Below are positions 42,255-51,434 of a DNA stretch of 64,000 nt, piece by piece. The stretch comes from CAXXOK01 sp963663285 (GTDB lineage: Bacteria; Bacillota; Clostridia; Christensenellales; Aristaeellaceae): contig CAXXNI010000002.1 of assembly GCA_963663285.2 (NCBI GenBank), positions 682,001 through 746,000 on the forward strand, in the 5' to 3' direction. Every line of letters starts with the position of its first letter. Within the stretch, counting starts at the first letter, position 1. The notes below the pieces were generated by a model that worked only from the letters and a program-made list of their open reading frames with translations, ran no database searches and was not told the DNA's origin. A program made the translations under genes and the position numbers.

Positions 42255-42620
42255 ATGCAGTTTGAAAAACGGAAAAGCGGTACGACAACCTACGCGCTCA
42301 TCCATAGCGACGAGGTTATATTAAAAGATGTGCAATCTGCGCTGGACTTGATGGTGAACACTCAATACCAACTGGATATTGACCGAATCGCCATCGATAA
42401 AAAAGCAGTGGCGGAAGACTTTTTCATTCTTAGTACAGGGCTGGCGGGCAATATACTGCAAAAGTTTGTAAATTATGGCGTAAGACTCGCAATTTTCGGC
42501 GATTTCTCACGATATACCAGCAAACCGCTGAAAGATTTCATATATGAAAGCAACCACGGCGGACATGTGTTTTTCGCCTCTACTGAAGCCGAAGCCGCGG
42601 CTATGCTCAGCAAAGTATAA
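42255..42620 (+). CDS. DUF4180 protein
   Basis: This 121-residue protein has the DUF4180 pattern: DVQSALDLMVNTQYQ, IAIDKKAVAEDFFILSTGLA, ILQKFVNYGVRLAIFGDFS and GGHVFFASTEAEAAAML. It has no membrane segment or signal peptide. The family's function is not known. AGAAGGAG lies upstream. It stands 50 bp after the vanW-like gene. Confidence 0.8.
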   Translation: MQFEKRKSGTTTYALIHSDEVILKDVQSALDLMVNTQYQLDIDRIAIDKKAVAEDFFILSTGLAGNILQKFVNYGVRLAIFGDFSRYTSKPLKDFIYESNHGGHVFFASTEAEAAAMLSKV

Positions 42621-42708
42621 AATAGTTGTCCATAAAACCATGTAATTGTTTTATGCCGCTGGCTAATGCGCGTAACTGGTTTGTTCAGCGGCGAAAGGAG
42701 AATAAAGG

Positions 42709-43845
42709 ATGAATCTCCTCATTACTGGAGCTAATGGGTTCATGGGTAAAAACCTTTGTGCCACGCTTTCACAGCGCGAAGACCGACTATTTTTAGTTGA
42801 TGTGGATACTAATGCTGAAGCATTGGATAAAATGGCGAGCCAAGCGGATTTTGTATTCCATTTAGCTGGTGTAAACCGGCCGAAACAGGAAGCGGAATTT
42901 CAAACCGGCAATGCAGATTTTACGGGAAGTTTGCTGGAACGTTTGAAAAATGGGAAAAAGCCGCCGGTGCTGATGAGCGGATCAGTGCAAGCGGAACTGG
43001 ATAATCCCTATGGGCGCAGCAAACGTGCGGCGGAAGAACTGATGCGGACATACAGCCGTGAAACCGGCGCGCCGGTATACTTATACCGGCTTACAAATGC
43101 ATTTGGCAAATGGAGCAGGCCCAATTACAATAGCGCGGTCGCTACGTTTTGCCATCATATTGCACGTAACCTTCCGGTTACGGTAAACGACCCAGCTCAT
43201 CTGATGCGCCTGAACTATATAGACGATATTGTTGCGGAATTTATACGCGCATTGGATGGTTCGCCGACGATTGGCGAAGATGGGTTCTGCCATGTATTAC
43301 CGGAACACGAGGCAACGCTGGGTCAAATCGTGCGCTTGATCGAACGTTTTCACCAAAGCCGGGAAACGCTTGATTTACCAAATCAGCAGGATGCATTCGT
43401 AAGAAAGCTGTTTGCAACCTATCAGAGCTTCCTGCCGGAGAATGAATTTGCGTACCAGCCGGTAAATCATGCAGATGCACGAGGTTCTTTTACAGAACTA
43501 CTGCATGTTGGCGGGTACGGACAGATGAGCGTAAATGTGCAAAAACCGCATATTCGCAAAGGGGAGCATTGGCACCATACCAAACATGAGAAGTTTATAG
43601 TTGTAGCAGGACGCGGTGTGATACGCCTGCGCAGCGTGTATGGCAGCGAAGTGATTACCTACATGGTGGATGGGCAAGTGCCGACAATTGTGGATATTCC
43701 GCCCGGATACACACACAACATTGAAAATCTTGGCGATACCGACATGGTGACGTTGATGTGGGCCAGCGAAGTATTTGATCCAAGCCGGCCGGATACGTAT
43801 TTTTTGCCGGTGGAAGAAAACCCAAATGAGAAGGTGGAACCATGA
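42709..43845 (+). CDS. CapF/FnlB/WbjC-like bifunctional reductase with cupin domain
   Basis: This 378-residue protein has an N-terminal SDR domain (LLITGANGFMGKNLCATL Rossmann motif; YGRSKRAAEELMR with the YxxxK pair) and a C-terminal cupin domain from about 255 (RGSFTELLHVGGYGQMS; GEHWHHTKHEKFIVVAGRG). This is the layout of CapF/FnlB, which epimerises and reduces the CapE product on the route to UDP-N-acetyl-L-fucosamine. It overlaps the next gene by 4 bp. No CapE/FnlA dehydratase gene is in the window. Confidence 0.88.
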   Translation: MNLLITGANGFMGKNLCATLSQREDRLFLVDVDTNAEALDKMASQADFVFHLAGVNRPKQEAEFQTGNADFTGSLLERLKNGKKPPVLMSGSVQAELDNPYGRSKRAAEELMRTYSRETGAPVYLYRLTNAFGKWSRPNYNSAVATFCHHIARNLPVTVNDPAHLMRLNYIDDIVAEFIRALDGSPTIGEDGFCHVLPEHEATLGQIVRLIERFHQSRETLDLPNQQDAFVRKLFATYQSFLPENEFAYQPVNHADARGSFTELLHVGGYGQMSVNVQKPHIRKGEHWHHTKHEKFIVVAGRGVIRLRSVYGSEVITYMVDGQVPTIVDIPPGYTHNIENLGDTDMVTLMWASEVFDPSRPDTYFLPVEENPNEKVEP

Positions 43846-44996
43846 AAAAGCTGAAGCTGATGACGGTGTTGGGCACCAGACCGGAAATTATTCGTTTATC
43901 GGCGGTCATGCAGTGTGCAGATCGCTACTTTGACCATATTATGGTGCATACGGGGCAAAACTATGCTCCGGAACTGAACGATGTATTCTTTCGCGATTTA
44001 AAACTGCGTAACCCGGATTATTATCTGGAAGCGGTCGGTGCAGACCTGGGAGAAACGATAGGTGCGATTATCGCGAAAAGTTACCGGGTAATGCAGCAGG
44101 AAAAACCGGATGCATTGCTGATACTGGGGGATACAAACAGCGCATTGGCTGCAATATCCGCTAAACGGCTGAAAATACCTATTTTCCATATGGAAGCAGG
44201 AAACCGTTGCTGGGATTGGAATGTCAGTGAAATGATCAACCGTAAAATTGTCGATCATATCAGCGATATTAATTTACCATATACGGAGCATAGCCGCCGG
44301 TACCTGATAAGCGAAGGTATAGATGGGAAAACCATTTTTGTTACCGGATCGCCAATGCGTGAAGTGCTCACAAACGCACAGACAGAAATTGAAAAAAGTG
44401 ATGTTTTAGAACGCATGGGATTGGAAAAAGGGAAATATATTCTTGTTTCCGCCCATCGGGAAGAGAACATCGATCTGGAGCCCAATTTCATTTCGTTAAT
44501 GAACGCGATCAACTATATTGCACAGGCTTATCAGGTGCCGGTGATTTACAGCACGCATCCGCGCTCGATGAAATTTATTCAAAACCGAAATTTTGCCTTT
44601 CATCCGCTGGTGCAAAATGTTAAGCCGCTTGGCTTTATGGATTATAACAAATTGCAGCAAAACAGTCTTATTGTACTTTCCGACAGCGGCACACTCAGCG
44701 AAGAAAGCGCGATGCTGGGGTTTTGCGGTGTGTTGATTCGTACTTCCACAGAACGTCCGGAGGTTTTAGACAAGGGAACGGTGGTAATTGGCGGAATTTC
44801 AACTGAAAGTGTTATGCAGGCAGCTGAGTTAGCCATTGCCATGCAGCAGAACGGCGAACCACGCGCCATGCCGCAAGATTATGCGGATACGAACGTAAGC
44901 GTGAAAGTTGTAAAGCTAATCCAAAGCTACACACCGATTGTCAACGAAACCGTTTGGCTGAAAAATCCGCTTTCAACTGGCGAAAACGACGGTTAA
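43842..44996 (+). CDS. UDP-N-acetyl sugar 2-epimerase, CapG/FnlC/WbjD-like
   Basis: This 384-residue enzyme of the non-hydrolysing UDP-GlcNAc 2-epimerase family has MTVLGTRPEIIRLSAVMQ, VHTGQNYAPELNDVFF, LILGDTNSALAAISAKRLKI, HMEAGNRCWDWNVSEMINRK, and SDSGTLSEES. The sequence and the coupled CapF-like gene point to the final step, UDP-N-acetyl-L-talosamine-type sugar to UDP-L-FucNAc, rather than WecB activity. Both genes feed surface polysaccharide or glycoprotein synthesis. Confidence 0.88.
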   Translation: MKKLKLMTVLGTRPEIIRLSAVMQCADRYFDHIMVHTGQNYAPELNDVFFRDLKLRNPDYYLEAVGADLGETIGAIIAKSYRVMQQEKPDALLILGDTNSALAAISAKRLKIPIFHMEAGNRCWDWNVSEMINRKIVDHISDINLPYTEHSRRYLISEGIDGKTIFVTGSPMREVLTNAQTEIEKSDVLERMGLEKGKYILVSAHREENIDLEPNFISLMNAINYIAQAYQVPVIYSTHPRSMKFIQNRNFAFHPLVQNVKPLGFMDYNKLQQNSLIVLSDSGTLSEESAMLGFCGVLIRTSTERPEVLDKGTVVIGGISTESVMQAAELAIAMQQNGEPRAMPQDYADTNVSVKVVKLIQSYTPIVNETVWLKNPLSTGENDG

Positions 44997-45028
44997 AGGT
45001 TAAATTCTCATAATAGGGCAGGAAAAAG

Positions 45029-45057
45029 GTGACAGTACGACCGCACATCTGTATAAT
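45029..45057 (+). promoter_or_regulatory. Promoter of the secreted-protein gene
   Basis: GTGACA (45029-45034) and TATAAT (45052-45057) are 17 bp apart, 41 bp upstream of the gene. Confidence 0.6.
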
Positions 45058-45097
45058 GGAACCATCGGGAATGACCCGAATGTGAAGAGGAGGAAAT

Positions 45098-46690
45098 ATG
45101 ATGAAAAGCAAAAATTGGATTAAACTTGTAAGCATCATCATCGCATTAATCCTGCCGCTTGGCGCCATGGCGCAGGGCGCGGCGTATGATGTATTGAGCC
45201 AAGCGAAAGAAGACGGAAAAGAAATCGTAAGCACGGTTACTTTTGAACCGGGCGCCATGCTGGCAGCCGATCAGATGGTTGCAGATATGTGCGATGTGAC
45301 ATCGCTTGTCTTCCGTGGATTATCGGATGGATATGGCTCGATGGCCGTACTGCTCAACGGAGAGGAAATGGTAAGTGCCAAAATCCGCGTTGATGAAGAT
45401 GGTCTTTATGCGCAAAGCGAAGTACTGGGCGACGACACCCTGTACTTATCCTGGGCGGATATGGAAACGGCGCTGACGGACAGCCTCAAATCCAGTGGTA
45501 TGGATGAGGAAGAGATTTCCGCGATGATGGAAAGCTTCTCCACCGGCATGGAGCAGATGGCTGCGGTGGGTACGATTGCTGAAAGCGGCAATATTGAGAA
45601 CATGAGCAAAGAAGAGCTCAAACAGAAGATGCTGGAAGCAATGGGCGGCGATGAAAGCCTGATGGAATGGGTGAGTGGCATTGAAGCGAAAATGGTCGTT
45701 ACCAATGGCAGCTTCACTCTGGAAGACAGTGACGTCGCTGATACCAAGACGGAATTAACCATTACCAAAGAAGATATAATTGCCCTATACGAAACGCAGT
45801 ATATGAAGGATATGCTCAAAAGGAGCCTGCAAACGGGCGATTCTACGCTGTCCGATGACGATGCTGCCGCGCAGGTGGACGAAGTGATTGCGGAAATGAA
45901 AACCGCGCTGGAAAAATCCGAATTCTCCATACCTGTGGTTGAGTATACCATTGGCGAAGATGAACTGGTAGCGATGCAGATGAACATGGCCGGCGTATTC
46001 TACGAAGACACATTCAGCAGTGAAATGACGGGTTCGGATGAAACCGCCGATGCAACGACGGAAACGGTAACGCAGGAACCGACCAAGATGGATATGAATA
46101 TGAAAATTATTCGTAAAACTGTGGCGGATGCGAAAGTTTACACGTTGACAATGGATATGACCGTCGATGATGACTCGTCCATGGCGCTTAATGGTGATTT
46201 GAGCCTGAGCGATACGGCAGTCGCTGGAAATCTGTATATGATTCAAGACGGTAATCCTATGGTTACAATTTCATTTGTTGAAGACAAAGCTGACCCGGCT
46301 GACGTAACGGGTAAACTCTCTTTGACGGCGATGGAAGATGACACTTCTTACGCAATTGAGCTGGCATTTACCCAAAAAGTAACGGAGAACACGATTGATA
46401 CGTCGATTGGGCTGTCCTATGCCGATACGATTGATGCGATTGCCGCCAACCCCGATGTTGCGCTGCTTGGCACGCTGAAGGTAAATACCGTTGTACAGGA
46501 CGACAGTGGTTACTTCACCTCTGTTGCGGGTGCTACACCGGAAACATCGGTACAGATCATGCAAATGAGCGATTCGGATCTGGAAACCTATGTATCCAGT
46601 TTAGAAACAAGCGCCATGACAGTTGTATATAACATGATGGCGAACTTGCCGGAGAGCGTATTGCAAGCGATGTCCGAAAGCGCTAATTAA
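45098..46690 (+). CDS. Secreted acidic Met-rich protein of unknown function
   Basis: This 530-residue protein has a classical signal peptide (NWIKLVSIIIALILPLGAMA, cleavage probably after AMA) and no lipobox, sortase motif or membrane anchor, so it is probably released. The mature part is strongly acidic and rich in Met, Thr and Asp/Glu. A helical region spans about 120-270 (EEISAMMESFSTGMEQMAAV, KEELKQKMLEAMGGDESLM). A beta-rich region with alternating patterns follows (KVYTLTMDMTVDDDSSMALN). A Thr/Glu linker lies at about 310-330. I do not recognise the family. It has its own promoter and terminator and follows the sugar genes. Confidence 0.75.
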   Translation: MMKSKNWIKLVSIIIALILPLGAMAQGAAYDVLSQAKEDGKEIVSTVTFEPGAMLAADQMVADMCDVTSLVFRGLSDGYGSMAVLLNGEEMVSAKIRVDEDGLYAQSEVLGDDTLYLSWADMETALTDSLKSSGMDEEEISAMMESFSTGMEQMAAVGTIAESGNIENMSKEELKQKMLEAMGGDESLMEWVSGIEAKMVVTNGSFTLEDSDVADTKTELTITKEDIIALYETQYMKDMLKRSLQTGDSTLSDDDAAAQVDEVIAEMKTALEKSEFSIPVVEYTIGEDELVAMQMNMAGVFYEDTFSSEMTGSDETADATTETVTQEPTKMDMNMKIIRKTVADAKVYTLTMDMTVDDDSSMALNGDLSLSDTAVAGNLYMIQDGNPMVTISFVEDKADPADVTGKLSLTAMEDDTSYAIELAFTQKVTENTIDTSIGLSYADTIDAIAANPDVALLGTLKVNTVVQDDSGYFTSVAGATPETSVQIMQMSDSDLETYVSSLETSAMTVVYNMMANLPESVLQAMSESAN

Positions 46691-46711
46691 ACAAATAAAC
46701 AAACGTTACTT

Positions 46712-46744
46712 ACAGCCGTCCCGGTAACCCGGGACGGCTGTTTT
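46712..46744 (+). terminator. Terminator after secreted-protein gene
   Basis: ACAGCCGTCCCGG pairs with CCGGGACGGCTGT around a short loop and runs into TTTT. Confidence 0.9.
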
Positions 46745-47054
46745 CTGCAATTTGATATGAGGGAATATGATTCAGGATGAATTCTGTCGTGCTTCTTTAT
46801 GTATTATGTCATGCATTAAAATGTGACTATGTAGAATTTTATATAGCAAGTAGAAAATATAATAGAAATCAGTAGATAATAAATAGTATACTTACGAATT
46901 CAATTTAATTTCTTTATTTAATATGCTGGTGAGATGTACGAACAAACGGAACATTCACAATAAAAATGATGGATTATTCATACAGACAGCTTGACAGCAT
47001 GCCAAGAAAAGTTACAATAAAGGATAGAAGTTATACCGTGAAGGAGGAATTATC
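46745..47054 (+). other. AT-rich intergenic region
   Basis: These 310 bases have no gene I can support. They hold the promoter of the downstream isomerase gene at their 3' end; the rest is unusually AT-rich with no clear hairpin. Confidence 0.45.
46991..47018 (+). promoter_or_regulatory. Promoter of isomerase-like gene
   Basis: TTGACA (46991-46996) and TACAAT (47013-47018) are 16 bp apart, 37 bp upstream of the ATG. Confidence 0.7.
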
Positions 47055-48539
47055 ATGTCCAATATTCCCAGCATAAAGCTAGGTATCGTTGCCGTTAGCC
47101 GCGATTGTTTTCCCATTCAGCTTTCCCGCCAGCGCCGCGCTGCTGTGGTAGAAGCCTATACAAAAAAGTACGGTCAAATTGTTGAGGTTGAAACCATCAT
47201 TGAAAATGAATTAAACATTGCGCCTGCTCTTGCAGAATTAAAAGAGCAGGATGTAAATGCATTGCTGGTTTATCTGGGTAACTTTGGCCCGGAAGGCCCT
47301 GAAACCTTGCTTGCCCAGCAGTTCGATGGCCCGGTTATGTTTGCTGCAGCTGCCGAGGAAAGCCGGGAAACCATTAAAAGTGACCGCGGAGACGCGTATT
47401 GTGGCATGTTAAACGCCAGTTACAATATTGGCTTGCGCGGTTTGAAGGTTTACATTCCGGAATATCCGGTGGGCTGTGCCGGAGACATTGCCGATATGCT
47501 CAACGATTTTTGCGCGATTGCGCGTGTCATTATCGGTGTTCACAATTTGAAGGTCATCACCTTCGGGCCTCGTCCATATGATTTTCTGGCTTGCAACGCG
47601 CCGATTAAACCTCTGTATGATTTGGGCGTAGTCAATGTGCAGGAAAACAGCGAGCTGGACTTGTTTGCAGCCTTTAAGGCACATGCGGATGATAAGCGGA
47701 TTCCTGAAATTATCGAAGATATGGAGAAGGAACTGGGCACAGGGAATAAAATGCCCGGAATTCTTCCCCGTCTGGCGCAGTATGAAGCAACGCTGTTAGA
47801 TTGGGTAGAACAAAATTTGGGCGCAGCCAAATATGCTTTTATGGCTAACAAATGCTGGCCGGCATTCCAGACGGAATTTGGTTTTGTTCCATGCTATGTA
47901 AACAGCCGTTTCGCCGCAAGGTTGATGCCGATCAGCTGCGAAGTGGATATCTATGGTGGATTAAGTGAGTATATGATTGCTTGCGCTATGGGCGATGCAC
48001 CGACAATTCTGGATATCAACAATACTGTACCTGCCGATTTGTATGAAGATGCGATTAAAGGCAAGTACACCTATAAGCTGGAAGATACCTTTATGGGATT
48101 CCATTGCGGCAATACGCCCATGTGTCACCTCTCCCAAGGGGAAATGAAATACCAGTTGATTATGAAACGCGCTTTGGAGCCGGATACCGAACCGAACATT
48201 ACACGTGGTACGCTGGAAGGTGATTTGAAGCCCGGCGATATTACGTTCTTCCGCTTGCAAGGGGCTGCGGATGCGACACTGCACAGCTACATTGCGCAAG
48301 GTGAGATTCTACCGGTGCCGACAGGCTCTTTTGGTGGCATTGGCATTTTTGCCATTCCGGAAATGGCGCGCTTTTACCGTCATGTATTAGTGCAGAAGAA
48401 CTATCCCCACCATGGCGCAGTTGCTTTTGGGAAAACCGGCAAAGTGCTTTTCGAAGCGCTGAAACTTCTGGGTGTAAAAGACATTGATTATAATCAGCCG
48501 GCAGGCGTACTGTATCCCAACGAAAATCCGTTTGCATAA
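47055..48539 (+). CDS. L-fucose/L-arabinose isomerase-family protein
   Basis: This 494-residue protein has the FucI/AraA fold. E296 (SCEVDIYGGLSEYM) and D320 (PTILDINNTV) are 24 residues apart, as are the metal ligands E337 and D361 of E. coli FucI. A later FHCGNTPMCH has His candidates for the third ligand. It likely interconverts an aldose and ketose with a divalent metal, but the sugar cannot be read from the sequence; many homologues have no known substrate. AAGGAGG precedes the ATG. No fucose kinase, aldolase or transporter gene lies next to it. Confidence 0.8.
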   Translation: MSNIPSIKLGIVAVSRDCFPIQLSRQRRAAVVEAYTKKYGQIVEVETIIENELNIAPALAELKEQDVNALLVYLGNFGPEGPETLLAQQFDGPVMFAAAAEESRETIKSDRGDAYCGMLNASYNIGLRGLKVYIPEYPVGCAGDIADMLNDFCAIARVIIGVHNLKVITFGPRPYDFLACNAPIKPLYDLGVVNVQENSELDLFAAFKAHADDKRIPEIIEDMEKELGTGNKMPGILPRLAQYEATLLDWVEQNLGAAKYAFMANKCWPAFQTEFGFVPCYVNSRFAARLMPISCEVDIYGGLSEYMIACAMGDAPTILDINNTVPADLYEDAIKGKYTYKLEDTFMGFHCGNTPMCHLSQGEMKYQLIMKRALEPDTEPNITRGTLEGDLKPGDITFFRLQGAADATLHSYIAQGEILPVPTGSFGGIGIFAIPEMARFYRHVLVQKNYPHHGAVAFGKTGKVLFEALKLLGVKDIDYNQPAGVLYPNENPFA

Positions 48540-48565
48540 ATCAAGTCGGATTGTCATAGGAAAAA

Positions 48566-48601
48566 ACAGAAAGCGGAAGAATATTCTTCCGCCTTCTGTT
48601 A
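48566..48601 (+). terminator. Hairpin after isomerase-like gene
   Basis: AACAGAAAGCGGAAGAATA pairs with the following TTCTTCCGCCTTCTGTT with one mismatch. There is no long T-run, so termination strength is uncertain. Confidence 0.55.
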
Positions 48602-48812
48602 TACCGGGATGGGTGTGGGTGCTTTATATCGCCACAAAAAGGTTGTTATATGGGCGATAGCACCCCCAAATGGGATTTGCTTGTAATTATACTTGAAAAT
48701 CGACTGAAAAAACCATTTGAATGGGTAAAAAATCCCTTTTGCACCCAATTACACCATAAAGGCGCATTCGATAGGGAAATTCATGTTTAATAATCAGAAA
48801 GTATCAATGCAT
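48602..48812. other. Non-coding region with a bulged hairpin
   Basis: No gene is supported. GGGTGCT-(TTAT)-ATCGCC at 48617-48633 pairs with GGCGAT-AGCACCC at 48653-48665, giving a 13-bp stem with a 4-nt bulge and 19-nt loop. Confidence 0.45.
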
Positions 48813-48842
48813 GAAAAAAGCCTTCTTTTCAGAAGGCTTTCA
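48813..48842 (-). terminator. Terminator of pfkA
   Basis: On the minus strand AAAGCCTTCT pairs with AGAAGGCTTT around a short loop and is followed by TTTTC, directly downstream of the pfkA stop. Confidence 0.85.
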
Positions 48843-48856
48843 TATACAATTATTTT

Positions 48857-49933
48857 TTAATCACCCATAGAGATGCCGATATGACGCGCGGTTAAGACCA
48901 TATTATCATCCTTTGGCACGGGTTTGGATATGCCGGCAATATCGGATAGCTTATTATGGATGATGCTGTTACCGCTCAAAGCGACCGTTACGCCGTAAAT
49001 TTCATCACGGATTAACTCCGCGGCATGTACACCAAACTGTGTAGCCAACACGCGGTCATACGCACAGGGGCTGCCACCGCGTTGGATGTGCCCCGGTACA
49101 ACGCTGCGAGACTCTACGCCAACCAGCTCTTCCAGCTGCTTTGCAATACGCTTGCTGATGCAGTCGTACGGCAGCGATGCGCGGTAAGCCTCACGTTCTT
49201 TTTTCTTCATCTTGGCTTCGTCAAGGCTCATCGCGCCCTCGGCAACGGCAATGATCGAAAACGCTTTTCTGCTCTTGGCCCGCGCTTCAACCGTTTCGGC
49301 AACCTTTTTAATATCATAGGGGATTTCAGGAATAACGATTACATCCGCACCGCCTGCAATGCCGGAGTAAAGCGTAAGCCAGCCGGTTTTATTCCCCATA
49401 ATTTCAATCACCATACAGCGGCCATGGCTGGTGGCGGTGGTATGGATGCGGTCGATTACCTCCGTGCCGATCTCCATAGCGGTATGAAATCCGAAGGTAA
49501 AATCGGTGCCGAATAAATCGTTATCAATCGTTTTCGGCAATCCGATAACATTAAGTCCTTCGTTTGAAAGCAGATTAGCTGTTTTATGTGTGCCATTGCC
49601 GCCTAACGTAACAAGACAGTCCAGCTTCAGGTCGCGATAAGTTTTCTTCATCGCAGCAACCTTATCAATACCGGTATTTTCATCAATCACCTGCATCTGG
49701 CGAAAAGGCTGGCGACTGGTGCCTAAAATGGTTCCGCCAAGGGTGAGGATGCCTGAAAACTGTTTTTTGCTCATTTCCTGACATTCGTTGGCGATCAGCC
49801 CGCCATACCCATTACGAATACCAATAATTTCCGCATCAAAAAGCTCATAAGAAGCTCGTGCCACACCGCGAATTGCCGCGTTTAATCCGGGGCAATCGCC
49901 TCCGCTTGTGAGGATGCCGATTCTGCGCTTCAT
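48857..49933 (-). CDS. pfkA: 6-phosphofructokinase
   Basis: This 358-residue enzyme phosphorylates fructose 6-phosphate in glycolysis. It has GILTSGGDCPGLNAAIRG, GGTILGTSRQ, LPKTIDND, MGNKTGWLTL and GHIQRGGSP. The nucleotide loop reads GGNGT, where ATP-type enzymes have GGDGS/T. Gly at E. coli position 104 is kept, pointing to ATP rather than pyrophosphate, while Lys in PKTIDND (position 124) is the form of the mixed or PPi-related group. The Asp-to-Asn change at 103 is uncommon. It is a single gene with its own promoter and terminator. Confidence 0.92.
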   Translation of the reverse strand: MKRRIGILTSGGDCPGLNAAIRGVARASYELFDAEIIGIRNGYGGLIANECQEMSKKQFSGILTLGGTILGTSRQPFRQMQVIDENTGIDKVAAMKKTYRDLKLDCLVTLGGNGTHKTANLLSNEGLNVIGLPKTIDNDLFGTDFTFGFHTAMEIGTEVIDRIHTTATSHGRCMVIEIMGNKTGWLTLYSGIAGGADVIVIPEIPYDIKKVAETVEARAKSRKAFSIIAVAEGAMSLDEAKMKKKEREAYRASLPYDCISKRIAKQLEELVGVESRSVVPGHIQRGGSPCAYDRVLATQFGVHAAELIRDEIYGVTVALSGNSIIHNKLSDIAGISKPVPKDDNMVLTARHIGISMGD

Positions 49934-49961
49934 AATATCATCCCTTCTTTCTGTTATATTA

Positions 49962-49991
49962 ATTATATCATGAAATTTTACCCTTCCGCAA
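49962..49991 (-). promoter_or_regulatory. Promoter of pfkA
   Basis: On the minus strand an extended TGA-TATAAT (-10 at 49967-49962) has a weak -35 TTGCGG (49991-49986), 18 bp apart. Confidence 0.55.
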
Positions 49992-50134
49992 CGATACGGG
50001 GCATAAAACCTATAATCGAGACCCCTTTATGTTTACCTTTTGTTTATCCCACCTGAAAGGATATACAAAAACGTGCTGGTGCGGTATGATAGTGCACAGG
50101 ATCAGGTGAACATGTTGGCAAAGAGGGGAAATGG

Positions 50135-50647
50135 ATGCAAGAGAAGCGGAAGGTACGGGAGATCATCATGCAGTGGCTGGAAGAACACCAATTGAGGTAT
50201 CAGTTTTTTGAACATCCGCAAGCGGATACGATCGCGGAAAGTTTGAAAATGCCTTTTATTAACGATGATATTACGGTGTGTAAAAATGTATTTTTGTGCA
50301 ACCGGAAAAAGAGCACATTCTTTTTAATGCTGCTTTCACCGGAAACACCTTTTCGTTCCGGCATAGTTAGTAAAGCATTGGGTGTATCCCGGCTTAGCTT
50401 CGCACCGGAGGATGCACTCTTCAGTATGCTTCGGCTCACATCCGGCTCAGTAAGCCCCTTTGGATTGTTTTTTGATAAGGAGCATGAAATTACGTTGTGT
50501 TACGAAACAGCAGTAAAGGATACGGAGTATATTGCGTTCCACCCCTGCGATAACACAGCGACGCTTGTTTTTACACAATCAGAGTTTTGGGAGCGGGTGC
50601 TGCCTGCGCTGGGCGTATCACCTGTACCGGTAGAGAACGCGGTATAG
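50135..50647 (+). CDS. ProX/YbaK-like aminoacyl-tRNA deacylase
   Basis: This 170-residue protein resembles the stand-alone prolyl-tRNA editing domain (ProX/PrdX), which hydrolyses mischarged Ala-tRNA-Pro. Matching segments are EEHQLRYQFFEHPQADTIAE, CKNVFLCNRKKSTFFLMLL, KALGVSRLSFAPEDALFSML, and GSVSPFGLFFDKEHEITL. The conserved Lys in the CKNVFL segment fits the family. The ATG at 50135 follows AGAGGGG. Confidence 0.85.
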   Translation: MQEKRKVREIIMQWLEEHQLRYQFFEHPQADTIAESLKMPFINDDITVCKNVFLCNRKKSTFFLMLLSPETPFRSGIVSKALGVSRLSFAPEDALFSMLRLTSGSVSPFGLFFDKEHEITLCYETAVKDTEYIAFHPCDNTATLVFTQSEFWERVLPALGVSPVPVENAV

Positions 50648-50671
50648 ACGCCGATTGGAAAGGGTTACAAA

Positions 50672-51394
50672 ATGACACAGGCAAACGGAGCTTGGGAAAA
50701 ACGTTCTGCCAGAACCGCGCTTATGCTAACGCAAGAACAGATGCAACGGCTTAATAGAGCGCATGCGATGCTGTTTGGGTTGGGCGGCGTGGGCAGTTAT
50801 GCCGCCGAAGCATTGGCGCGTGCGGGGGTTGGTAAGATAACCCTAGTGGATGCCGATACCGTTGCCGAAAGCAACTGCAACCGGCAGTTGTGTGCGTTAG
50901 GCTCGACGATTGGGCAAAAAAAGGTAGACGTGGTTTCAGCACGGCTATTGGATATTAACCCCGAAGCAGATATATGCGGAATTCAGTCATTTTATTTGCC
51001 GGAAAGCCCGGTAGAAATACCGGAGGATGTGGCGGTAGTACTGGATGCGATCGACACGGTATCCGCCAAAATTCATTTGGCGCAGACCTGTTGGCAAAGA
51101 AAACTGCCCATGGTTTCTTGCATGGGGATGGGCAACCGTTTTGATCCTACGCAAATCAGGATCGGGGATGTATTTGCTACCGCGGGCGACCCGCTTTGCC
51201 GTATTATGCGCAAGGAACTGCGTAAACGCGGTGTAGAACAATTGAGATGTGTATACTCGGTTGAACCGCCCTATATTAGCCCAGATAACGGAAAACCCGG
51301 CGAACAAAGGCCGGTAACCGGGTCTTTGCCATATGTACCTTCCGTTGGCGGGTTATATTTGGCATACGAAGCAATACGAAGGATATTGGAGTGA
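50672..51394 (+). CDS. tcdA: tRNA threonylcarbamoyladenosine dehydratase TcdA
   Basis: This 240-residue E1-like enzyme cyclises t6A37 to ct6A in an ATP-dependent step. It has nucleotide-binding GLGGVGSYAAEALARAGVG, ITLVDADTVAESNCNRQL, and VLDAIDTVSAKIHL. It lacks the N-terminal extensions of ThiF/MoeB. It lies 24 bp after the deacylase gene, a second tRNA-quality gene. Confidence 0.9.
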   Translation: MTQANGAWEKRSARTALMLTQEQMQRLNRAHAMLFGLGGVGSYAAEALARAGVGKITLVDADTVAESNCNRQLCALGSTIGQKKVDVVSARLLDINPEADICGIQSFYLPESPVEIPEDVAVVLDAIDTVSAKIHLAQTCWQRKLPMVSCMGMGNRFDPTQIRIGDVFATAGDPLCRIMRKELRKRGVEQLRCVYSVEPPYISPDNGKPGEQRPVTGSLPYVPSVGGLYLAYEAIRRILE

Positions 51395-51434
51395 CGATAA
51401 CGAACGCGTAGCTAGCACATGGGGGGATGCGCAA

